Assembly (NCBI RefSeq): GCF_017591425.1
Contig: NW_024465751.1
Span: 930,001-994,000 of the forward strand
Direction: 5' to 3'
Origin: Ochotona curzoniae
Lineage: Eukaryota; Chordata; Mammalia; Lagomorpha; Ochotonidae
DNA length: 64,000 nt
In this document: positions 1 to 11,991 of the stretch, piece after piece
How the letters are laid out: every line of letters starts with the position of its first letter
Position numbering within the stretch: the stretch's first letter is position 1
The notes under the pieces: model-generated
What the model was told of the DNA's origin: nothing
Databases searched by the model: none
The model's input: the letters and a program-made list of their open reading frames with translations, nothing else
Position numbers and translations under genes: made by a program

Positions 1-763
1 TCCAAGCGCCCAGCGTGTCTCAGGCTCCAGCCCAGTTGGGTTAAAGACTTTGAGACACAGAGGCAAAGGGAGCCCAATGCTTTGACTTGGCCAGAGCTCT
101 AGGAGGGAAACACAGAAGAATAAGCCTATAATCAAGATGCTGTGTTGAATTGTGCATTCTTTAAATAGCTGTTATGATAGCATTGTGCTGTGATTATTGA
201 AAGCTTGAGTTAGCAAGTGATTTCAGGCTGAGAGATCAATGTGAAAAGAAATTGCAGTGCAGGATTAAAGAGAAGCCATGCGTGACCCCCGCACTCATGA
301 AGCGTCTACGGCTATCACAGAGGTTGCCCCCTTATAGTAACTACGTCTGTTGTCTATTTGTATCGTGGCGAACTCCTGGAGGTTAGAGGCTGTGGCTGTG
401 TTGTTTTGAACAGTAAATGGATTATGGATCATGGTGCTTTAGAAGAAATAGAGCAGTTATGCTGTTTGGCTATAAACGTTAATAAGGGACAGAGAGCTGA
501 ACCTAAGTAAGTTTCTTAACAAAGTGCAAATCTGAAGAGTTCGAGAAAGGCCACCTGTGCATGTGGGAGTATATCAGTATGTTATCATTAACTCTGTGGT
601 TAGCTTTGGCCCAGGGTACGAGGAGCTCAGGTGCCCTCCTTCCTGGGGACATTTTTCTGACTTACCTGGTGAGAAGCATTATTATATCAGCAGAAGAGCC
701 TGAACAAGCTCTTTGAAACCCTTGTCAAAGTCCATACATGTGACCATTCCACTGGGCAGTGGC
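1..763. other. Unassigned non-coding DNA
   Basis: I see no repeat family, RNA gene or supported coding exon here. Composition is ordinary and CpG-poor, with many stops in every frame. Confidence 0.6.
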
Positions 764-1340
764 TTTTTTTTTAACGTTTCAATTTCTGTGTTGAAAGGAA
801 TGAGTTGTATACAAGGAGACTAAGTATTCGATAGACAAATAATTGACACTAGAATCATGTATATCATCATCACTTTGTTCTTCATCTCCTTCACCTTTCT
901 GCCCTTCATCATCCTCTTGCTCTTCCTTATGTTTCTTGCTCTTTTCCACCTTGACAATTCCCTGGTTCACTGCACTGGGTTGTTCTTTTAGGTTGGATAT
1001 GTGCTGACATGCTGTTTGTGTTTCTCCTTCAGATTAGCATCCAGCTTTTCCTCAGGCTTCCTGTCACCCAGCTTTGTTGCCCCACATCGCTCCCAAGTTT
1101 CTTTGCGGTACCACCAGTGGGTAGGCAGAGATCTTCTGAGATTTTTGGATGATACTCAAAACTAGGAAGAAGCCGAGGAAGGCCTCTTGAACTTCTTTTC
1201 TGTCTCCCCCTTATGAGGGTCACAGGCTCCACTTCTCTTTCATGATGAATCTTGTGTCCCTGTGCCATGTCTCCAGGTTTTCCTCTCTAAAGCAGACACA
1301 GTCTTCCAGCTCTCTGAGGACTTTGGGGAAACTCTGAAAA
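764..1340 (-). pseudogene. Possible processed pseudogene of unidentified gene
   Basis: On the minus strand two open stretches follow one another. The first, 1268 to 1029, is 79 codons and basic at its N-terminal end (GRQKRSSRGLPRLLPSFEYH). The second, 970 to 779, is 63 codons and very acidic/lysine-rich (KSKKHKEEQEDDEGQKGEGD). A stop and a frame change separate them. Just past the second, a run of nine T on the + strand (about 764-773) would be a short poly(A) tail on the minus strand. Basic then acidic low-complexity open frames ending in an A-run fit a decayed retrocopy of a nuclear-type protein mRNA. I do not recognise the parent and found no target-site duplication. Chance open frames are a real alternative. 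Confidence 0.3.
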
Positions 1341-2699
1341 GTTGATGGAAATATCAGGGACCTGCTTTTTGTGCCTCTCTCATATGATGACATTTTACCT
1401 CTCCGTTTCCTACAGTATTCTTTTCACGGATTTAGTTAGTTTTCTTCAGCAAGTACAGAGTTGCAGAGCACCTGTCGGACTCTTACTGGTCCTTGTGCTG
1501 TCTATGAAGCTCACTGTTCTGTAATGGCTGTCCACTTCATGGATGTTTTCTGTTTCTCACATGTGGGATAACTCTTGAGTCAAATTTCCACCTTTCATAT
1601 CTTCTCTTTCCCTTACATTCATTGCAGAGAGGAGGGGGTGAGAAATTATGAATATGTTCTGAAAAAGCTAGAGTTTTTTTTGCTTGAGTTCAGAAAGCTA
1701 GTATGTAACAGAAGCAGAGTGTTTTTAAGCTCACAGCAGCACTGCCTCTCGATGCCTGTGGTCTGCTTGGGGATATACGTTTATCTTTTTAGTTGGACAA
1801 TGGCTTCTATTAGTGTTTCCTTGACCGTGAGTTCAAACTGATAAATTATTTAGCTTTGGCAGGAGAAGGTTGGATCATAAAAAGTGCATTCACCTTTGTA
1901 TCTTTAAAGCTCCATCTATGATGTAAAATAAGGTTAAACATTTTCTAGGGATTTAGAAGAAGTTTTATGATTTTCCAAAGATATACAGCTACTTAGGGGA
2001 ATATTTAGTCTTCAAATCCTGATGCCCAATTTGCAGAAAATCATTATGCAAATGTTTTGCAGCTAAAATCTTGAAAATAAATATTACCATCAAGCATAAG
2101 ATCTAAAGTCCTGAGACCTTCACATGTTTATTTATTTAGTTTTTAAAAAACTCTGATCAACAAATTAATTTTTGGTGATTGGGAAAAAAGTCATTGTAGT
2201 GGCTAATCAAATAATACAGGCACAGGCATAGCTACTTGTAATTTAATCAGGGGCAGTCAACATGAAATCAGAGAGAAATCATGGTACATTTTGAAGAAAA
2301 ATGTAGTTAAGAGCCAAGAAAACACCACAAACTGGCTTCTATGTTTTCAAAGGGCTGTGGAGACTGCCGACTGTTCTCCTTTAATGCTCATGACATCTTT
2401 TCTAGTTAAAACTCTGTTTGAAAATGTAGAGATTAGAAATGGCTAAATTGAGTCTTTCAATTATAGGGATCAAATTATAATGGTTGATCTTTTCAATTGA
2501 TATAAATGAGAATGTAAAACTAGAGGGTAGAATTAAATAGTTAGCTGGAGAGAGGAGTTCATAGCAGAGAAATGGGAGGCAGAAGAAATATTGATCCCTC
2601 TGATTTGCCTGAGAAAGACCTGCAGGGAAATATGTGCTATTTATTGATAAAATGTTTGGGGTACAGTTGTTGCACTCATTCTGGGAGGCTACAAAGCAT
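1341..2699. other. Unassigned non-coding DNA
   Basis: AT-rich sequence with short chance open frames only. I recognise no repeat family. Confidence 0.55.
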
Positions 2700-2860
2700 A
2701 TTGTCGTTACTGGTATCATTGGAGAGACAGACTGGCAGAGAGGGGCAGATCCACAGAACCCCTGTCTGCGGATTCATTGCTCCCAGCACTGCAACAGAAG
2801 AGGGGTTCAATCCAGGTAGTCCGGTGTGGAAGACAGCCCTTTACCTGCTTGGCCAAACTC
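2700..2860 (-). mobile_element. Very degraded CSINE fragment (tentative)
   Basis: The order 'TTGGAGAGACAGACTGGCAG', then 'CTGCGGATTCATTGCTCCCA', then 'CACTGCAACAG' follows the antisense 3' half of the CSINE (CT-rich region, 'gctggttcactcccc' box, then 'gccgcaacagc'). Divergence is high and the tRNA-like head is not visible, so this is only a suggestion. Confidence 0.3.
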
Positions 2861-3019
2861 TTACTCCTCCTGAAAAGGCTTTAAAACATACATAGCTGAG
2901 AACCATTTTGGATCCTAAAAAGATGCACATGTGGACACTATACAGGTTAGTGCGGGAAGAAGAGAAACTACAGAAAAAGATGAAGAAATGACCCTGGAAA
3001 AAATAGTTACACATATTCT

Positions 3020-3560
3020 TTCATTTTCTTTCTCTTTTATTATTCTCCATGATACAATTTTGTAGGAATAGGAATTCTCACCTCCACCTCCTCTTCCCCC
3101 ATCTCCATTATTCCCCCTGCCCATATTATTACAATAGTAAAGGTCTTAAGCTATAGTCACAATTTCAACCTTTTGCGATTTAAGTGTATCATGGCATTAT
3201 AGGTGCAGGCAATGGTAGAACATTTAGCACCATATTGTAAAGGTATATTAAACAATTTCATTGGGAGTCCTTTTATTCTGGAGTACAGATGTATTATTGC
3301 AGTACTTCTTCATTTCCCAATATGCTAGTCTCCATTATACAGCCCATCTATGAGAATACATGTAAGTACATCTTTACCTATATATCTCTTTGTTTTGTAT
3401 TTGGCCCATTGACTTCTTTGCAGCAACAAAGCTGTCCATGTTTTCTGAGCATTAAGAGGAGATAAACAAGCAACATAGATGTGGTGAAATTGGTCTGCTT
3501 CATTCTCTCACACAGTGGCTTGTGTCCATAGGTAAGGCAACGAAAATAAGATTTAAGTTT
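3020..3560 (-). mobile_element. L1 3' UTR, old lagomorph subfamily
   Basis: Read on the minus strand this ends with a pyrimidine-poor stretch, then 'CTACAAAATTGTATCATGGA' and an AATAATAAAA-like tail. The copies ending near 21555 and 50855 close the same way ('GAACTGTATCATGGAATAAT'). Upstream on the minus strand is a purine-rich, G-rich tract (3080-3122), typical of mammalian L1 3' UTRs. It is 5' truncated; no ORF2 is attached. The far edge near 3560 is approximate. Confidence 0.6.
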
Positions 3561-3649
3561 GGGGGAGGTAAACATTTTCAGAGGCAGAGCTTATATACAA
3601 GTAGTTGGTGAAGATCGTGTTGCAGCTGCTGTTCATATCCTCTCTTTTT

Positions 3650-3950
3650 AAAAAAGATTTATTTATTTTTAGTGGAAAGGAAGATATACAGAAAGGGGGA
3701 GAGAGGGGAAGATCCTCCATCTGCTGGTTCAGTCCCCAGGTGGTTACAATGACCAGAGTTAAGTCTATCTGAAGCTGGGAGCCAGGAGCATCCTCCAGGT
3801 CTCTTATGCAGATGCAGGGTTTCAGGCTCTGGGCCATCCTCGACTGCTTTCCCAGGCCATGGGCAGGGAGCTGGATGGGACATGGAACAAATGCCCATAT
3901 GGGATCCTGGTGTGTGCAAGGTGAGGACCTCAGTCACTAGGTTACCAATC
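3650..3950 (-). mobile_element. CSINE (tRNA-derived lagomorph SINE)
   Basis: Antisense copy. The A-rich tail reads as 'AAAAAAGATTTATTTATTTT' on the + strand, followed by the GA-rich antisense of the CT region. Next come 'CTCGACTGCTTTCCCAGGCC', 'AGGGAGCTGGATGGGA' and 'GCCCATATGGGATCCTGG', and the tRNA-like head near 3925-3950. Nearly full length and moderately diverged. I could not define clear target-site duplications. Confidence 0.9.
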
Positions 3951-4248
3951 TGGGTCATGATCATAACCCTTTTTAGCTGCAGGCATCTTGACTTTATTAA
4001 ATACCATGTTATTGGTACAGAAAGGAAGAAAAATCTAAGTAGCTACCTATTATGATGAAATCAACCTTGACATGAATTCTACCTGCCCTTTACATGCCAG
4101 GCTTTAGATCTCTTAGATCTCATTTTATCTAGTTATAAAATGGGCTTCCTGAAAGCCTTCTTTCCCAGAATCTCCTTGGAAGATTTTCTCCCTTCTTAGA
4201 CAGGAACAGTATAATCTTCCTCTCACTCACTGTACAATATAACCACAG

Positions 4249-4293
4249 TATCTCTCTGTCTCTGTCTCTCTCTCTCTCTCTATCTATCTATCT
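4249..4293. repeat. (CT)n / (ATCT)n microsatellite
   Basis: A run of CT dinucleotides with scattered G passes into three ATCT tetranucleotides. It is a simple repeat likely to vary in length. Confidence 0.9.
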
Positions 4294-7200
4294 TAGAAGA
4301 GATTACAAAGCTAAAAAGAATGGAGTCAGAAGTTAAACCTGAACCAAATGCAATCCATATTGCAGCAAATGGTGATACTCTGTTCACCCTGTCCTTTTGT
4401 TAATGAGTCCATGTTGAGCTCATATTGACCACTCAGAATTCTTTCATTGAGTTCTGAGCTGGGTTTAATAATTTCTGATTTTCTTTAACCTGTGCCCTAA
4501 ATCCCCTGGTTTTGTGTGAATTCTAACAGTCCTGAATACCACAGAGTTTTGTAATCAGTTGATGATATCTGTGTCACCAAGTTTCTAATGTGAAACATTT
4601 TTGAGCAAAAATGAGATGCTAAATTTTGAAATGGGGATATTAGGTTGGAGCCACATGAACATGACCCTACTGACATCTGAGCCAATCTATCCTTCTCTTG
4701 CCAGTGGTGGTAGTTTGCTGTCACCTGAAGAGATGAGATTTGCCTCCACTTTAAAAGTTCTGAGATAACGTTCCTAGGATGGATGCCAATTCTGCACAGA
4801 GCAGCCATTTCTTACTTCAAGTAGATCCAAAACACAGTTAAATTGTGTCATGATGGAATAGGCGCAGACTGTGACATTGAGTGAAATGGCTGAAACATAA
4901 AATGAATAATAATGTTTGCTAATATATATTAGAAATCTGGGAACACGAGTGAGAGTGAACTCAAAGAATGTTAAAAACAAAGCAGAATGAGATTCAATTT
5001 GGGGCTGAGCTAAAAGATAAGTGCACTTGCTAATATTTGAGACCTCATATTTTCTTATGAAGCTGAAGATGGTTGGTTGGCAGGAACTTAGATATGATGG
5101 TGTGTTCAGTGATGTTGAACCGCCAGAGTTTCTCTGGCTTGGGACAGAGGACAAAATCCAAACTATGTTGTGAAACGTCATGTTGACACCAAGACATTCA
5201 CTTCCCTATGGTGCTGAGGAATGTGTTACTAAGGAACATCCTCCTTGCTCTGGTTATTCTCCTTAGTGGCTAAGTACAGAACTATGAGAATCCTGCTGAG
5301 ACAGGCTCTTCAGTTTCACTGGAGATTGTAGGAACCTGGAGTGTGAAGGTCTAGAGACGCATTTATGGGAAAAGACAAGATGAGCGCATTTAGTGTAAAG
5401 ATAGCAGGGATGTACTGACCAACTTTATTCTGCAGGTATCCATGGCCATGCCCGTTGATCCTACTTTCCTGGAAATTTAGGAATGAAATAGATTCCTAAG
5501 ACATTGGAGCATTTCTTAACCCATATAAAGTTAAGAAAAAAAAGGAAGCAGCACAGTGAAGCTCTAGGAGCCAATAACCTAACTTGAGTTGTCACACTGT
5601 AAAGGATTCTTTGGATTCTTCCTCCAGGTGCCTATAGATTGTAAATTATCCTCCTTCAAAGGAGTATATGGTCATTTATTCATCAAGGTATATTTACCCT
5701 GGGAAAAGGAAATATCCAGGTTCTTTTAAAAGGATTCCCAGAAATTGGCTTTGGATCTATGCTAATTTCTGAGAATTAAAAGAATGCAAATCTGTCCTCT
5801 CAGAGTAGGGATTTGTAGTGGTTGGTTGGTAAGTGGAGTCTTACCTCAGTTCTGACTCACGGTGGGTCCAAATGTCCTAGAGACATACTCAGTGGCTATT
5901 TCCCTAGTTTTTTAGTGTATATAGAACAAATCTACTTCATAACAGTCTGACCTCTGACCTCTGACTCCCAAGGTGTGAGGGTTTCCTGTTAGGAAGCAAA
6001 GATCCCTGGAGGTTTCAATTCTCATCTTAGCAGAGAAAGCATCAGAATGTAGCGTCACCATCAGGATTGTGAAACATGGAGGTCCTGCTCTCTGTCATTG
6101 CCATTTAGCTCATCATTCTCATTTGTTTGCAAGTCAGATGGGAGGATATTGGAGAATGTGTGTGAACTATAGCAAACTTAATCAGATTGGGCCCTGGTTG
6201 TGACTGCTGTTCCAGTCGTAGAATACTTACTGGAGCAAATCAATAAGGCTCCATTGTACTCTGTATGTAGCTGTTGACCCAGACTCTTGTCTCATTCTGA
6301 TTTTCAAGATCACCAGAAGTAACTTATTTATACCTGGCAGAATCAACAATACCACCTCACAGAATTTCTGTATAGCTGTGTCAATTGTAGTGCCCTGTAT
6401 CATCATGTAATTTATAGAAGTCAATTCTGACATTCCACCCACTAGCACATTGATGTAATTCTGCTCAGTAGGCCTGGCAAACTAGGAGCATCTAGTGGTT
6501 TTGTTGCCTCAGAAAGATATAAACCCTATGACAAGTTTAAGTCCTTCTATCTTAGAGATGTTTCTGGTAGTTCAGTTGTCTTAAGAATGTTGCTATCCTC
6601 TCCAAAGTGTAAGTCATGTTGCCACAGCTCACACTATCTGCTCTAAAAATATTATGTCTGTTTCTGAATTTTGGAGGCAGCATGTAACACATTTTAGTGT
6701 GTTAGCTTGATCCCTGCAAGAGTCATCTGAAAGTGTCCAGTCTTAATCAGAGACCCAAGTAAGATAAGATACTGTGGAAAGTTCAGACTGAATATCAGTT
6801 TCTTTAACCCTTGAGTCACACACCCCAGCTGATGTGATGACCATAAAGTGCCCATGGAAACCTCTGGACAGCAGCAATGCTGACCTCACTCTGGGACTTT
6901 CAAGTACATCAGTTCCCACTTTCATCCTCTTCTTAATAAATAAATTCTAGTTCCTAGGTTGTGGAAGGGAATGAATGCCTAGTCATGAGATACCAGGTAA
7001 CCAAATGGAATGAGGTTCCCATCATGCACTGCTTCTGGCCCACCCTCTGGTCCACATCAGTGATGGCTCATCTGTGGACATGACACCAGCTGACTGAGTT
7101 TGGAAATGTCTGGAAGACATACGTGAGCTACGGGAGCAGGTGACTCAGGCTGTTTTGAGAACAGCTCTCTGTGTTGCCTCCTTTCCCGGAACTGCAGGCT

Positions 7201-7539
7201 CAGCAGCGTGGATCTTCCCTGGTTAACACTACTGGCAAGAGCCTGAGGTTCCAAATGCACAGAGCAGTGATAAGCCCCTGCTATCCCACTATTCATTGGG
7301 ATAGTTGCACATTTCAGTTTAGACCTTTCTTTTGTGATGGTAGTTTTCATTATAGCTTCTCTGTCCTCACACCACGGCGAGCTTCATCTATACTTCTTCA
7401 TAGCCTGTTGTCACCAGAAAACATGTCACAACAAAGATTAGAGGGCGATGTGCTCATGTCCATGATAGGGTCATCCCTCAGCTGCCAGAAACCGTTGGCT
7501 TTAGGGAAATGTGAAATGACTTGCCAAAGTTTCATGAGG
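4294..7539. other. Unassigned non-coding DNA, 3.2 kb
   Basis: The longest stretch without a recognised repeat in the first 15 kb. Open frames, including one of 135 codons on the minus strand at 4774-5181, lack domain features, codon bias or splice context and look like chance. Old repeats too diverged to see by eye may be present. Confidence 0.5.
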
Positions 7540-7655
7540 ATTATTCAAAAAGTTCTTAGAAAACTTATTTAAAAGACAAGTTTATATTTTGACAGAACAA
7601 TTAAAATATGTGTAGTTTTTCAAGATAAGCATTTTCATGAACTTTTTGAAAAGTT
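7540..7655. mobile_element. Palindromic MITE, Tc1/mariner type
   Basis: The left arm 'TTCAAAAAGTTCTTAGAAAA' (about 7544-7563) is the imperfect reverse complement of the right arm 'TTTTCATGAACTTTTTGAA' (7632-7650). About 70 bp of AT-rich sequence lies between. Arms of the type TTCAAAAAGTTC are known from mariner-derived MITEs common in rabbit and other mammals. It has no coding capacity and could fold into a hairpin if transcribed. The family name is inferred from the arms. Confidence 0.7.
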
Positions 7656-7699
7656 CGTGTAGGCAGAGTTCTCTTGCAAAATAAAACCAAAAAACCTAA

Positions 7700-9460
7700 A
7701 TTCTATTTTGCTCTGTATTCATTTTATTTCATTTAAAAATAATGTTTACATAGTTGAGAATGATGCAGGTACTTGTGGGTTTCTGGTTATAGAGACCCGA
7801 GAAATCTTGTCTGGGGCGACCTCACACTGTGTGCGTCAGCCAGTGCAGGGTCGGGTTCGGTCCATTACCTGTGTCAGCCAACATACATGTGAATGCAGCT
7901 GCCTGGGCAGTTCTGTCCCCAGCCCCATTTCTCACGTGAGAGGTAGGTGCTGCAGCCTAGCCCAGCCTAGCCTGCCACAGGCCTCATCTTCACGTACAGC
8001 AGCAGATATCCTGGGCTAGTCAGGGCAACTGACGATAACCACCTAAGTTGACTTCTCCCAGTCCCAGTTTTTGTGTGTGCTGGCATGTGCTGCAACCTAG
8101 CACAGTCCATTGCATATCCCTTATGGCTCTCAAGTACATCCATGGGAGCTGCAGCCTATTTCAGCCTGACTAACTCCCAGATCCAGCCCACAGGTATGCC
8201 TACAGATGCTGTTCCTTGACCAGTCTTACATGTCCCCAGCCCTAGCTCTCGTACTCACCCAGAAGAGAGGTGCCCACAGTTCCCCTACCATGCCTGTTTC
8301 TAGTTATGGAAATTTCACCTACAAAGGGGCCACTATGATCCAGTCTGACATGATTCATACCCAGTCCTGGCACTTGCCAATGGATGCTGCAGCCTAGTCT
8401 AATTGGCCTGTGCCCATTCTGGATCTCATGCATACAGCAGGTGTCACAGCCTAGCCTGGTCTTCCTCCTACCCCAGACAGTCCTGCCCCAACTTCCAGCT
8501 CTCACACTTACCAGTGGAAGCAGTGGCTTAGCAAAGAGTCCCTGCAGTTTTCCTACTAGGCCTACTTCCAGCTCTGGGTCCTGCGTGCCAGCAGATGCTG
8601 CAACCCAGTTTAAGGTGGCTTGCTCCCAGTGTCAGCATTCACTAGCAGGTGCTACAGCCTGGCTCAGCCTGATGTGCTCCAAATCTCAGCTCTTGCCAGT
8701 GGATGCAGCAGCCTAGCCCAGCATGGCCCACCCGCAGCCCTCATGTGAACTGTCAGGTGTTGCATTCCAACCTGGCTTGGCCTGCACCCCATCCTGACTC
8801 TCATGCCAGTGTGTATTCTGGGTTAGCCCAGCTGTCCTGCCCTCTGATACAACTCACACATATGCTGATGGGTGCTAAAGCCTAGCCTTGCCTGGCCCCA
8901 ATTCTGGCTCTTGCACTCACTGATGGAAGTTGTAGCCAAGCAGGGGAGTTTTCCAAGTTCCCCTACCAGTTCCACTCCCAGACAGGGATCTCATATGTGG
9001 TGGTGGGTGCCAAGGTCCTGCTTAGCATAATCTACCCTCAGTCTTGTTGTTTTATCGTGCCACTGGATACTGCAGTCTGGCCCATCCTGGCTTTCTCCAA
9101 CCCCAGGCTACTGTGAGTATCAGATGAGTTCTATGGTCTAGCCCAGCTCAGCCCATCACTGCCACATCCTCTGTAAACAAAACCTACAGATGCTACAGCC
9201 CCACAGAGGTTAGACAACAAATCTCTTACAGAATCTGGCACAGATCTGTTTCTCACATGTTCTGGTGGGTGTTGTGGTTCACTTGTGTTCTGGGGTGTGG
9301 GCTTGATGTAACTCACACCCCGTTCTGACACTCATGGGCAGTTTTATATCCAGGCATGCCCCCAGCCCCAAATTTTGCATATGCCAGTGGGTGGCAGGCA
9401 ATGCTATTTAGCTTAGCCCAGAACGCCCACATGGGTGGGTGTCTTGGTTTGACTCAGACA
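7700..9460 (-). repeat. Tandem-repeat retroposon-like element, copy 1
   Basis: The + strand holds many degenerate units of about 53-60 bp built around 'GGTGCTGCAGCCTAGCCCAG' followed by CCTGGCCTGC-like and 'AGCTCTCACATATG'-like blocks. Unit anchors fall near 7951, 8091, 8150, 8208, 8388, 8445, 8599, 8652, 8708, 8761 and 8876. A second, longer-range motif ('CAGTTCCCCTACCA'-like) recurs near 8268, 8537 and 8941. The same kind of tract lies at about 14190-14700. The AT-rich end at 7700-7760 ('AATGTTTACATAGTTGA') resembles the A-rich end of the second copy, suggesting a minus-strand element. Open frames across it are by-products of the periodicity. Family unknown to me; both edges are approximate. 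Confidence 0.6.
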
Positions 9461-10429
9461 TGCCTTCCAGTTCCCTCCTCCAAGCCACTCTGTCTCAGCT
9501 CCCTTGCCTATGTGTGAGTGCAGTGGTTCGGTCCTTGAAAGATCCCAGAAGTCATTTCTTCCCTGTTAAATATATCCTCAGCCACTCCCACACCAATATG
9601 CCCCCATTGTCCCTGGGCAATCTGCAGCTTTCCCACTTGGGGGCTGGGATGGTATGTCCTAATTTGGTGTTCCCCACCTTTCTCACTTATCTAAAAAAAT
9701 TAGAATAGGTAATTATGCTGGCACACTGGTGTAGTTAACACACATTTGGCATTAACCACGTCCAGAATGCCTGCCAGCTAATGGCTGCCTTTTTCTCAGC
9801 AGTTTAACACTTGTCTAGGTGCAAGGCAACCTAGACAGATGCCTACACCTGGGGTTCCATGCATTGTTTGAGTCCCTTAGTATTTGTAGTTAGTTAAGAG
9901 ACACGTTGAATATTTGGAGATCCACATTACAGGATACATCTCATGTTTTGCAGCATATATCCTGAATCAGAGGTAAGTATATGCTTCTACATTGTCCATA
10001 GCCAGACACATGGGTTTATAAAAGAAAATATACTAAAAGTGCTGCTCTATTACTAATCCAGTTGCAGAGTTTTTGCTTTCCAGCACAGCATCTTAGATTT
10101 CTGAGAATCTAGAAACCTTATTCCCCCAAGAGAGGGACAATGCCCACTAAGAAACACAACAATCTTGTGGAAAGAAATAAAATCCTGTAATGCAAAACAC
10201 ACTGAAACTGTGTGGTTATTCTGTTGCAGGGGGCAATGCTACCTAATCTAATACACTCTTATCATGAGCGGCATGAACTACTGTCTGATACTCCCCAGGG
10301 GAAAATAATGTCACAGGGAAAACCAACCACACATCCAAGGAACACAGTCATTGTAAAAGAATATGAGATTTGGTCAGAGCATAACAATAAAAATTAATGG
10401 TCCAGACAGGCCATAAATTCAAAATAAGT
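9461..10429. other. Unassigned non-coding DNA
   Basis: The first ~250 bp may be a decayed continuation of the tandem-repeat element. The stretch 9715-9870 looks faintly like an old SINE but cannot be assigned. Nothing else seen. Confidence 0.45.
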
Positions 10430-10605
10430 GTAACAGTTTTTTCAGAGATAAGGGATGATGTTGGTAACAGGAAGCAGGAGCTAGAGGTTAATAAAGTCAA
10501 ATCAAATTGAGGGAGAGTTGGTGGGGAAGTATCACTGTGCTTCTAAATCTGTGTTGTGAAATGTGTGACATCATTATAAATTATTATAAATAAGTTTTAA
10601 AAAAT
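10430..10605 (+). mobile_element. Old L1 3' UTR fragment (tentative)
   Basis: A stretch with 'GGGGAAGTATCACTGTG', then 'TTCTAAATCTGTGTTGTGAA', ends in 'AAATAAGTTTTAAAAAATT'. That ending resembles lagomorph L1 3' ends with an A-rich tail. There is no coding sequence and the match rests on recalled family structure. Confidence 0.4.
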
Positions 10606-11874
10606 TGCAATGCATGGTGGGAAATAGAGTATCAAAACAAAGAATGCAATAGATGGGACACTTGCAAAATGCCCAAGGTCCAATAGCAAATTAGTTGGAA
10701 GGCCAGCTTGAGGGACGTTCCCAGAGGCACTGGCAAAAATAAACAGTTACAGAAATGTCAGTAATCTCACATTGGAAGTTCCAAATGCAAAGACATGAAT
10801 AAATGGAAGAAAGAGAATAAGTGAAGCAATAATGCCTTCAAATTGTCTAGAATTGAAGAATGTTTTTTAAAATTTTGTTTGATAGGATTTATTGAGTGCA
10901 GAACAAGCTGGACAAGAAAAAGCAGATGCTTCCAAATGTTGAAATGAAATTTGAATCTATCAAAGAAAAAGAAAATCTAAAAGCAATTATAGATAACAGT
11001 GATTCAGTATTGTCACTTAACAGGTACTGACCTAAACACTCCTCAAGTGTGAGTTGATTTGTTAACCAGAGCAATGTTGAGATATAGGGAGTCTTATCAT
11101 CCTCAAAAACGCTGGGATTTCCTTCTTGAAAATATAATATGAATGCATCATCCATTAAAAAATGAAAATTATCTTGGTATTAGACATCTCACCAGTACAA
11201 GCAGAGTTGGGAAGTAAAGAAATAATTCCAATATGTTATAAGCAAAAAAAAAATGGCTTAAAATGTAACATTAGCTAAAGTAGATATCTAACAATACAGT
11301 AAGGGGCAACGCAGAGTTGGTCATGCCCATTGATCTTGAATATACTGCTGCTAAGCAGGGGGAGAACCTTGACTTTGAAAACCTTTTCCTCTTAAAGTCT
11401 AGATGACTGCTTGGGAGGAGAGTAGAGGGTAAATGATGGGCCTGTCAGGCATGAACTTTTATCCTTCTTGCCTCTGAGAGCTGCTGAGCCAGGGTCATGA
11501 GACCAGAAGCAGAGACCATCATTCACGGTAGAGAAACACAAATGGCTTTGCTGCACGTGGGCTGGCAGGCAGAGATGAATGTGTGTGAGGATCATATGGA
11601 CACATGCATTTTATGATGCAATTTGCAGGCTGTAAAAGGGACTGGGTGGATACTCTAGAAAGCCCCTGAGACAATTATGAAGTGAGTTATTAGGTTTAAT
11701 TTCCTGCTGAGACTAAACACACTCAGCTGGCCTCGCGCTGGTAAACCTTGACATCACATTCATGCAGGACAAATTTGCCATCATGCAATGTCTACCCAAG
11801 GGCCACCACCATGGAACCATGCCATTTGGAAGGTGGATGAAGATTTTTTCTTTTATTTTTAAGCTAGCATCTAT
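10606..11874. other. Unassigned non-coding DNA
   Basis: No recognisable repeat, RNA or exon. Confidence 0.5.
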
Positions 11875-11985
11875 AATTTTTAATGGATGGGGAAATAGAG
11901 ACTCGGAGAAAATGAGTGATTTTCTCCAAGGCCAGCCAAGCAGTAAAGGACAGCCAACAGTTGAACTTACTTTCATCCAGTGATT
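11875..11985 (-). mobile_element. MIR SINE fragment
   Basis: Antisense MIR core: 'GGATGGGGAAATAGAGACTC', 'TCTCCAAGGCCAGCCAAGCA', then 'CAGTTGAAC'. This follows the family pattern (…ggggaaactgaggc…ccaaggtcacacagc…gatttgaac…). It is an ancient mammal-wide, tRNA-derived SINE, directly followed by an L2 in the same orientation. Confidence 0.75.
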
Positions 11986-11991
11986 CCACGT

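Noticed and set aside
4774..5181. 135-codon open frame on the minus strand
   Set aside because: Composition follows the AT-rich DNA; no motif or family resemblance, and no exon borders.
7780..9460. Tandem units read as a CRISPR-like array
   Set aside because: Units are degenerate and head-to-tail without unique spacers, and the genome is mammalian.
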